Shown piece by piece: positions 58,389 through 64,000 of a stretch of 64,000 nt of DNA (positions within the stretch are counted from its first letter, which is position 1; every line of letters starts with the position of its first letter). The stretch covers positions 1 to 64,000 of the forward strand of contig CAKTDC010000002.1 in assembly GCA_934541015.1 (NCBI GenBank). The letters are read 5' to 3'. Source of the stretch: an uncultured Luteimonas sp. (lineage in GTDB: Bacteria; Pseudomonadota; Gammaproteobacteria; Xanthomonadales; Xanthomonadaceae). The position numbers and the translations under genes are program-made. The notes beneath the pieces were generated by a model. That model was not told where the DNA came from, ran no database searches, and was given only the letters and a program-made list of their open reading frames with translations.

Positions 58389-58964
58389 TCAGGTGATCGG
58401 GCCCATGCGCCCGGGCACCAGCTTCAGGCTGCCGCAGCCGGGACACAGGATCGGATCGTCGCGGGTCAGTTCGCCGCCGCAGGCGCAGCGCGCATCGAGC
58501 GGCTGCCCCTCCACCCGGGTCACTTCGGTCAGCCCGCGGCATGTCCGGCACTGGTAGGAGCAGATGTACCAGGCGGGCCGGCGGTGGCCGTGGATGCAGC
58601 CGGTGACGGGAGTCACCCGGCCGCACGCGCGGCAATGCAGTTCGCTGGTGCTGCCGATGTTCTGGAATCTGCGCCCCTGCGCGAGCCATTTCCGGTAGGC
58701 GATGCGGTCGCGCACGCCAGATACCATCCATACGGGCCAGAGCAGGATGCGCAGCGCGCACCAGCGCAGCAGCGCAAGCCACTCCGGCCAGCCCGGATCG
58801 GCCGATTCCCCCGGCGACGGCTGCAGCCGGCAGCCGGCGTAGAACCACATGGTCCGGTAGGTGTCCCGCAGCGTGCCGTCCCCGGGCCCGTCCCAGCGCC
58901 CGGCCACGGTGGCGATGCCCACCAGCAGATACGCGCCGACCCACCACCACGGTTGCCAGTGCAT
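58389..58964 (-). CDS. Membrane protein with C-terminal zinc-ribbon motifs
   Basis: 191 residues. An N-terminal hydrophobic helix (WWVGAYLLVGIATVAG), a second hydrophobic stretch (ALRILLWPVWMV), then four cysteine pairs: CRAC, CRTC, CACG and CPGC with spacing that fits two zinc ribbons. No family recognised. It follows the 58967-59461 gene by 2 nt on the same strand, so both are probably one operon. Confidence 0.7.
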   Translation of the reverse strand: MHWQPWWWVGAYLLVGIATVAGRWDGPGDGTLRDTYRTMWFYAGCRLQPSPGESADPGWPEWLALLRWCALRILLWPVWMVSGVRDRIAYRKWLAQGRRFQNIGSTSELHCRACGRVTPVTGCIHGHRRPAWYICSYQCRTCRGLTEVTRVEGQPLDARCACGGELTRDDPILCPGCGSLKLVPGRMGPIT

Positions 58965-58966
58965 GT

Positions 58967-59461
58967 TCAGACTCCTTTCCCCGGGCTTCCCGCGCGCGCG
59001 GCGGGTCCCGCGGGTCCTGCCGGCCCGGATTGCGGATCGTCCAGCTGCGGGACGAAGGGTTTGTCCGGGCGCCGCTTCAGGCTGTAGGGCACGCGGCGGA
59101 AGCGGATCTCGTCGAAGAACCTGAGCGTCCAGCGATCCATCAGCCTGCAGCGGGCCTCTTCCCGCACCGCGGCCTCGCCGAGCTTGTGCGCCATGTCCCC
59201 GAACGGCACGAGCGCGCTCAGCTCATCCAGGCTGAGGTTCTGCTCCGCCCAGCCGACGAGATGGACGCCCTCGTGGATCACCGAAGACAGGTAGTACGGT
59301 TCCCGCGGGAACAGCGCCAGCGCCCGCAGCGGCGAGCGGTATGTCCACACGCCCGGGAACAGGTCGCCGCCCTTCGGGGGCCGGTAGCCGAACCTGACAT
59401 CGACCGGCAATTTGCCCGGATAGAGGTTCATGCGGTAGCTGTGCTTGCGGTTCCTGGGCAT
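58967..59461 (-). CDS. Putative zinc metallopeptidase-like protein (HEGVH)
   Basis: 164 residues from ATG 59461 (an internal ATG 30 nt later is possible). The centre reads YLSSVIHEGVHLVGWAEQ, an HExxH motif near residue 67 preceded by hydrophobic residues as in zincins; a further Glu-rich stretch (AAVREEARCRLMDRW) could give the third ligand. No signal peptide. The C-terminus is Gly/Pro/Ala repeat-like (GPAGPAGPAARAGSPG). Family unknown; activity is inferred from the motif only. Confidence 0.65.
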   Translation of the reverse strand: MPRNRKHSYRMNLYPGKLPVDVRFGYRPPKGGDLFPGVWTYRSPLRALALFPREPYYLSSVIHEGVHLVGWAEQNLSLDELSALVPFGDMAHKLGEAAVREEARCRLMDRWTLRFFDEIRFRRVPYSLKRRPDKPFVPQLDDPQSGPAGPAGPAARAGSPGKGV

Positions 59462-59572
59462 GGCATGGCGGGCTGTGGCGGAAGCCCGAGTCTGGCCCGG
59501 TGCGGTCTCACCGGGCGAGATGCGGCCCCGCGCAGGCCGTAGAATCGCGGAAGTTCCAGTGGAGGGGTGGGG

Positions 59573-60526
59573 ATGATCGCTACGATCGGCATGTTCGCCG
59601 CAGGTATCGTGCTGCTGGCGCTGGGCGGGGACTCCATCGTCAAGGGCGGGGCCGGGCTGTCCAGGCGCCTGGGGCTGTCGCCCTTCGCCACCGGGCTGGT
59701 GCTGGTCGCCTTCGCCACCTCGATCCCGGAGCTGGCGGTGAACGCCCGCGCGCTGTGGAGCGGCGACTCCGCGCTGGCGCTGGGCAATGCGGTGGGCAGC
59801 AACATCGCCAACATCGGCCTGACCCTGGGCGCGGCCGCGCTGGCGGCGCCGCTGGTGCTGCGCTGGCGTGCGCTGGCGCCGCTGCTGGCGGTGCTGCTGC
59901 TGGCCACGCTGGGGGTGATCGCGCTGTCGCTCGACGGCGGCCTGTCGCGGACCGACGGCGCGATCCTGCTGGCGGTGTTCGCGGCGGTACTCGTCTTCAC
60001 CGCGGTGCGCGCCCGCGACGAGGCGCCGGAAGTGCGGGCCGAGATCGACGCCTTCACCGCCACCCGCGGCAACCTCGGGCTGAACCTGGTGCGCGTGGCG
60101 CTGGCCGCGGTGCTGCTGTGGTTCGGCGCGGCCTGGGTGGTGGAGCACGGCCCGGCGATCGGGCACGCCCTGGGCATGGACTCGCTGGTCGCCGGCCTGG
60201 TGGTGGTGGCGATCGCGACCGCGCTGCCCGAAGCCGTCGCGGCGGTCTCGGGTGCGCTCCGCGGCCAGGCCGACATCGTTGCCGGCCACGTGATCGGATC
60301 GAGCCTGCTCAACCTGCTGGTGGTGCTCGGCGGCATGGCCGCGATCGGCGGCGCGGTGCCGGTGCCGGCCTCGTTCGTGCGCCTGGAGCTGCCGGTGGCC
60401 TTCCTGTTCGCGCTGCTGCTGCTGCCGCTGCTGCGCGGCAACACCAGCATCGGCCGCGGCGAGGGCGGGCTGCTGCTGGCGGCCTTCGTGGCCTGGGTGG
60501 TGCTGGAGTTCGCGCTGCTCGGCTGA
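59573..60526 (+). CDS. Calcium/sodium antiporter (CaCA family, YrbG-like)
   Basis: 317 residues from ATG 59573 with GGAGG 8 nt upstream, preferred over the GTG at 59567. Two inverted repeats hold the alpha motifs: LVAFATSIPELAVNARAL with GNAVGSNIANIGLTLG, and VVAIATALPEAVAAVSGALRG with GHVIGSSLLNLLVVLG. Ten membrane helices. It exchanges Ca for Na or protons across the inner membrane. It converges with the Mrp operon, 13 nt away. Confidence 0.93.
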   Translation: MIATIGMFAAGIVLLALGGDSIVKGGAGLSRRLGLSPFATGLVLVAFATSIPELAVNARALWSGDSALALGNAVGSNIANIGLTLGAAALAAPLVLRWRALAPLLAVLLLATLGVIALSLDGGLSRTDGAILLAVFAAVLVFTAVRARDEAPEVRAEIDAFTATRGNLGLNLVRVALAAVLLWFGAAWVVEHGPAIGHALGMDSLVAGLVVVAIATALPEAVAAVSGALRGQADIVAGHVIGSSLLNLLVVLGGMAAIGGAVPVPASFVRLELPVAFLFALLLLPLLRGNTSIGRGEGGLLLAAFVAWVVLEFALLG

Positions 60527-60539
60527 GCCACCCGGTCGC

Positions 60540-60914
60540 TCAGTAGCTCTCTTCGCCGCCGTCCGGCCGCGGCGGCACGTGGGTGTCCTCGTCGGAGCGG
60601 CCCGGCAGCTGCGGGCGTTCGTCCATGCGCAGCGACAGCGCGGCCTTCGACATCAGGTGCGCGCTGATCGGCGCGGTGATCAGCAGGAAGGCGGTGATCA
60701 GCAGCTCGCGCGGCTGCGGGTCGCTGCCCACGAACAGGTGGTAGCCCACCGAGGCGGTGAGCACGCAGCCCACGCCCAGCGTGCTGGCCTTGGTCGGCGC
60801 GTGCAGGCGGCGGAAGAACTCCGACAGCTTCACCAGGCCGATGCCGCCCATCAGGATGAAGAAGCTGCCCACGAGCAGCAGCGCCACCAGCAGCAGTTCC
60901 CAGAACACGTTCAT
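60540..60914 (-). CDS. mrpG: Na+/H+ antiporter subunit G (Mrp/Pha type)
   Basis: 124 residues, three membrane helices (ELLLVALLLVGSFFILMGGIGL, STLGVGCVLTASVGYH, LLITAFLLITAPISAHLM) and the family phrase FFRRLHAPTKASTLG. The C-terminal about 30 residues are hydrophilic (RSDEDTHVPPRPDGGEE). Its start overlaps the mrpF stop. Last gene of the Mrp operon. Confidence 0.93.
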   Translation of the reverse strand: MNVFWELLLVALLLVGSFFILMGGIGLVKLSEFFRRLHAPTKASTLGVGCVLTASVGYHLFVGSDPQPRELLITAFLLITAPISAHLMSKAALSLRMDERPQLPGRSDEDTHVPPRPDGGEESY

Positions 60915-61225
60915 TCGACGATGTCCCTCCGGATCACGTACTTGCTCAGCACCACGGTGCTGACGAAGCCGAGCATGGCGATGATCAGCGCGGCCTCGAA
61001 GTAGACGGCGGTCTTGAGGTGCATGCCCAGCAGCATCAGCTCGGCGATGGCGGTGACGTTGAGGGTGTCCAGGGCGAGGATGCGGTCGGGCAGGGTGGGG
61101 CCGCGCAGCAGCCGCCACAGCGCCAGCATCATGGCGGTGCCCACGACGTACATCGACACGCCGATGGCCATGTCGATCAGGCCGTGGCCGAACAGCTGGA
61201 TGCCGGCGAGTTCGGGTGGGTTCAC
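60911..61225 (-). CDS. mrpF: Na+/H+ antiporter subunit F
   Basis: 104 residues from a GTG at 61225 that overlaps the mrpE stop (GTGA). Three helices; WRLLRGPTLPDRILALDTLNV is the MrpF signature, followed by FEAALIIAMLGFVSTVVLSKY. Part of the multi-subunit complex in the inner membrane. Confidence 0.94.
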   Translation of the reverse strand: MNPPELAGIQLFGHGLIDMAIGVSMYVVGTAMMLALWRLLRGPTLPDRILALDTLNVTAIAELMLLGMHLKTAVYFEAALIIAMLGFVSTVVLSKYVIRRDIVE

Positions 61226-61713
61226 GGGAATATCTCCATCAGCGGGCGCTCGTAGCGGCGCTTGATGTCGGCCACCAGCTGCGCCTCGTCCTCGAGGTCG
61301 AGCACGTGTACCAGCAGGTAGCAGCGGTCGTCGGAGAGCGCGGCGGTGACCGTGCCGGGGGTCAGGGTGATGCAGCAGGCCAGGGTGCTGACGCCGTGGA
61401 TGTTGCCGATCTCCAGCGGGTACCAGATGAAGCCGGAATGGATCTTCTCCTCGCGGCCGAGCACCTGCCGGGCCACGCGGATGTTGCACATCAGGATGTC
61501 CCAGATCAGCACCACCACCAGCTTCGGCAGCGGCCGCAGGCTGCCGAAGCGCGCGAACTCGCGGTCGATTCGGGCCGCGTACAGCGGGATCACCAGGCCC
61601 AGCACCAGCGCCAGCGTGAACTGGGCGGCGTTCACCTCCGACACCAGCAGCAGCCAGAAGATGACGATCGACAGCGTCAGCGGCAGCGAGGGCAGGAAGC
61701 GGCGGCGGTTCAT
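61222..61713 (-). CDS. mrpE: Na+/H+ antiporter subunit E
   Basis: 163 residues. Two N-terminal hydrophobic segments, then DILMCNIRVARQVLG, GFIWYPLEI and CCITLTPGTVTAAL, all characteristic of MrpE. Start overlaps the mrpD stop and stop overlaps mrpF, so the operon is tightly coupled. Confidence 0.95.
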   Translation of the reverse strand: MNRRRFLPSLPLTLSIVIFWLLLVSEVNAAQFTLALVLGLVIPLYAARIDREFARFGSLRPLPKLVVVLIWDILMCNIRVARQVLGREEKIHSGFIWYPLEIGNIHGVSTLACCITLTPGTVTAALSDDRCYLLVHVLDLEDEAQLVADIKRRYERPLMEIFP

Positions 61714-63260
61714 GGCAGCCTCCGCTGCGGCAGCGCCGCGCGCACCTGCTCGACGTAGGCCACCGGCGCCAGCAGCTGCTCGGCGGTGGCGCGGGCGTAG
61801 GCGGTCAGCGGGCCGGGCGCCACCGCCATCGCCACGCCGTAGCTCAGCAGCAGCATGGTGGCGATGGTTTCCGGCAGGCGCAGGCTGCCGCGGGCGTTGC
61901 GCGGGCCGTCGCCGGGGGGCGACGGCTGCAGCGGCGCCGGCTTCCAGAAGATGCGCGTGCCGGCGCGGGTCAGGCCCACGATCACCAGCATGCTGCTGCC
62001 CAGGATCGCCGGCCAGGCCCAGCGCAGGTCGGCCTCGGGCACGGCCTGCAGCAGCAGGGTCTTGCCGATGAAGCCCGACAGCGGCGGCAGGCCCGCCACC
62101 GAGATCGCGCCGATCATGAACATCACCCCGGCCATGATCCGCACGCCCGGTGCCGGCGGGAAGGCGCGCAGCGCGTCGCCGGCGTCGCCGCGCCCGCGGC
62201 GCACCAGGTCGGCGACCAGGAACAGCGCCGCGGCCACGAAGCTGCTGTGCACCAGGTAGTAGAGACCGGCGGCGATGGTGCCGGCAGAGCGCAGCCCGAA
62301 GGCGATGAACAGGGTGGTCGCCGAGACCAGCACCACATAGGCCACCAGCACCCGCAGACGCGAAGCGGCGAGCACGCCCAGGGTGGCCAGGGCCAGGCCG
62401 GCGACCGCCGCCGGCAGGATCCAGTCCCAGCCGTAGCCGGCCATCGCGCCGGCGCCTTCGCCCAGCATCAGCGAACTCACCCGCAGCACCGCATAGATGC
62501 CGACCTTGGTCATGATCGCGAACAGCGCCGCGACCGCGGCCGGGGCGCGGGTATAGGTTTCGGGCAGCCACAGGTACAGCGGCAGCAGCGCCGCCTTGGC
62601 GCAGAACACCACCAGCAGCAGGCCGATGGTGGCCTTGGCCAGCGGCAGGCTGGCCGCCGGTACCTCGGCCACGCGCGCGGCCAGCTCGGCCATGTTCAGG
62701 GTGCCGAACACACCGTAGACCAGGCCCAGCGCGATCAGGAACAGGGTCGAGGCGGTGATGTTGAACACCACGTAGTGCAGGCCCGCGCTCATGCGCACGC
62801 CGCGCCCGCCCGACAGCAGCAGGCCGTAGGACGCGATCAGCATCACCTCGAAGAACACGAACAGGTTGAAGATGTCGCCGGTGAGGAAGGCGCCGTTGAG
62901 GCCCATCAGCTGCAGCTGGAACAGGGCGTGGAAGTGCGGCGCGCGCCGGTCCCAGCCCGAGCAGGCGTGCAGCAGGCAGGCCGCGCCGAGCAGCGAGGTG
63001 GTGAGGACCAGCAGCGCCGAGAGCCGGTCGACCATCAGCGCGATGCCGATCCGCGCCGGCCAGTCGCCGAGCAGGTAGACCAGCACCGGACCCTCGTTGG
63101 CGCGCGCCACCAGCAGGATCGAGACGGCCAGGATCGTGGCCATGAACGCCCACGCCACCGAGCGCTGCACCACGGTACCGATGCGCCGGTGCTCGACGAA
63201 CAGCGACACCGCCGCGCCGAGCAGCGGCAGCAGGATCGGCAGGATCGGCAGCTGGCTCAC
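61710..63260 (-). CDS. mrpD: Na+/H+ antiporter subunit D
   Basis: 516 residues, about 14 helices, homologous to complex I proton-pumping subunits. Conserved Lys and Glu positions lie in helices such as KATIGLLLVVFCAKAALLPLYLWLPETY and the NLFVFFEVMLIASYGLLL segment. It is the ion-translocating subunit with MrpA. Overlaps mrpC and mrpE by 4 nt each. Confidence 0.95.
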   Translation of the reverse strand: MSQLPILPILLPLLGAAVSLFVEHRRIGTVVQRSVAWAFMATILAVSILLVARANEGPVLVYLLGDWPARIGIALMVDRLSALLVLTTSLLGAACLLHACSGWDRRAPHFHALFQLQLMGLNGAFLTGDIFNLFVFFEVMLIASYGLLLSGGRGVRMSAGLHYVVFNITASTLFLIALGLVYGVFGTLNMAELAARVAEVPAASLPLAKATIGLLLVVFCAKAALLPLYLWLPETYTRAPAAVAALFAIMTKVGIYAVLRVSSLMLGEGAGAMAGYGWDWILPAAVAGLALATLGVLAASRLRVLVAYVVLVSATTLFIAFGLRSAGTIAAGLYYLVHSSFVAAALFLVADLVRRGRGDAGDALRAFPPAPGVRIMAGVMFMIGAISVAGLPPLSGFIGKTLLLQAVPEADLRWAWPAILGSSMLVIVGLTRAGTRIFWKPAPLQPSPPGDGPRNARGSLRLPETIATMLLLSYGVAMAVAPGPLTAYARATAEQLLAPVAYVEQVRAALPQRRLP

Positions 63261-63628
63261 TTGTCGCCCTCCACCGCGTCGCGGACGTCGCCGGCGTCGA
63301 CGTGGTCGCTGTCGTTGTCGGCGCGGCTGCGCATGGCCAGCACGATGCTGACCGCGGTCATCGCGAACGAGATCACGATCGCGGTCAGCACCAGCGCCTG
63401 CGGCAGCGGATCGGTGTGGTTGGCCAGGGTCGCCTCCACCCCTTCCCGGATCACCGGCGGCTTGCCCACGGTCAGGCGGCCGCTGGAGAAGATCAGCAGG
63501 TTGGTGGCGTAGGACAGCAGGGTCATGCCCAGGATCACGTCGAAACTGCGCGCGCGCAGGGTCAGGTAGACGCCGGCGAACACCAGCACCCCGATGCCGC
63601 TGGCGATGGCCATCTCCAGCGAGATCAT
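63257..63628 (-). CDS. mrpC: Na+/H+ antiporter subunit C
   Basis: 123 residues from ATG 63628 (MISLEMAIASG), three helices, NuoK-like: VILGMTLLSYATNLLIFSSGRL and DPLPQALVLTAIVISFAMTAV. The acidic C-terminus (DSDHVDAGDVRDAVEGD) is soluble. Its start overlaps the upstream mrpAB stop by 4 nt. Confidence 0.94.
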   Translation of the reverse strand: MISLEMAIASGIGVLVFAGVYLTLRARSFDVILGMTLLSYATNLLIFSSGRLTVGKPPVIREGVEATLANHTDPLPQALVLTAIVISFAMTAVSIVLAMRSRADNDSDHVDAGDVRDAVEGDK

Positions 63629-64000
63629 GCCGCCTCCCCGGTGACGCACGAGCGCGTGGCCGGATCGATCACCCCGCGGTGGGCGATCATCTTCTTGGAG
63701 GGCTTGAGCGTGCCCATCATCGACAGGATCAGCATGGTGCTCCCGAATACCACCAGGTAGACGCCCAGGTCGAAGGCCGAGGCGCTGGCCAGCGCGATCG
63801 TGCCCAGCACCGGCAGCTCCAGGTCGTAGTGCGCGCTGGTCAGGAACGGCAGGTCGAACAGCATCGCCGCCGCGCCCGAGAACAGCGCCACCAGCAGGCC
63901 CAGCGCGATCGCGCGGATGTAGTCGAAGCCGAAGCGCGATTCCACCGAGGCCGCGCCCTGGATCACGTACTGGATCAGCAGCGGCGCGGCCAGGGTCAGG
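63625..64000 (-). CDS. mrpA: Na+/H+ antiporter subunit A/B fusion, C-terminal part
   Basis: Only the last 124 codons are in the window; the frame is open to the edge. The visible part is MrpB-like: FDYIRAIALGLLVALFSGAAA, SAFDLGVYLVVFGSTMLILS and a short cytoplasmic tail. In proteobacterial PhaAB-type systems MrpB is fused to the end of MrpA; gene order AB-C-D-E-F-G supports this, but fusion cannot be seen here. Five prime end missing. Confidence 0.85.
   Translation of the reverse strand, partial: LTLAAPLLIQYVIQGAASVESRFGFDYIRAIALGLLVALFSGAAAMLFDLPFLTSAHYDLELPVLGTIALASASAFDLGVYLVVFGSTMLILSMMGTLKPSKKMIAHRGVIDPATRSCVTGEAA

Overview
This window is chromosomal DNA of very high GC content. It most likely comes from a gammaproteobacterium of the Xanthomonadaceae/Lysobacteraceae (Luteimonas, Lysobacter or Pseudoxanthomonas type). 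The evidence is the mreBCD-mrdA-rodA-mltB-rlpA-dacC block followed by ybeD-lipB-lipA, the birA-coaX-SPOR trio, a PhoP/PhoQ pair with a PepSY-like protein, a CtlX-type hydrolase, the marR/hppD/hmgA arrangement, and intergenic GC-rich repeats like those of that family. The genus is inferred; no rRNA is present.

Layout. 1-1290: the edge of an integron gene-cassette array read on the minus strand. It has two attC sites, a lower-GC DUF6624-type cassette gene, a cassette with two very small ORFs and an attI-like core, but no integrase gene beside it. 1647-7516: an M1 aminopeptidase lipoprotein, an alpha/beta hydrolase, a lipoprotein, a small membrane protein, a peptidoglycan-binding protein and a PfkB sugar kinase. 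7996-17632: the rod-shape and cell-wall block. 17978-21125: a CsgG-like secreted protein, then lipoate synthesis. 21326-27318: Prc protease, two EamA/RarD permeases, DUF4920 and a PQQ-type sugar dehydrogenase. 27637-28792: an EF-hand gene with an in-frame amber codon, followed by a repeat-rich non-coding stretch. 28865-34962: HAD hydrolase, DusA, CtlX, a PepSY-like protein and PhoP/PhoQ. 34978-38806: MtfA, BirA, CoaX, a SPOR protein and tRNA-Thr. 38835-44401: arginase, entericidin, CsbD, TrpS and a metallo-beta-lactamase-fold protein. 44617-48684: a 2-oxoacid dehydrogenase operon (E1 alpha, E1 beta, E2) and a VOC protein. 48799-58277: KynA, four transporters or membrane proteins, and tyrosine/homogentisate catabolism with its MarR regulator. 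58389-60526: two uncharacterised proteins and a Ca/Na exchanger. 60540-64000: an Mrp-type cation/proton antiporter operon cut by the window end.

Together the genes suggest a peptide- and amino-acid-using lifestyle: M1 peptidase, POT transporter, KynA, HppD/HmgA, a 2-oxoacid dehydrogenase, arginase and CtlX. The most unusual signals are the integrase-less cassette edge, a terminal-inverted repeat family that begins immediately after the T-tract of intrinsic terminators at three sites, the amber codon exactly at a signal-peptide junction, and repeats that have entered coding sequence (E2 linker, MreC tail). Coordinates were checked by hand counting and codon phase; family names are from recognition of motifs, not from a database search.
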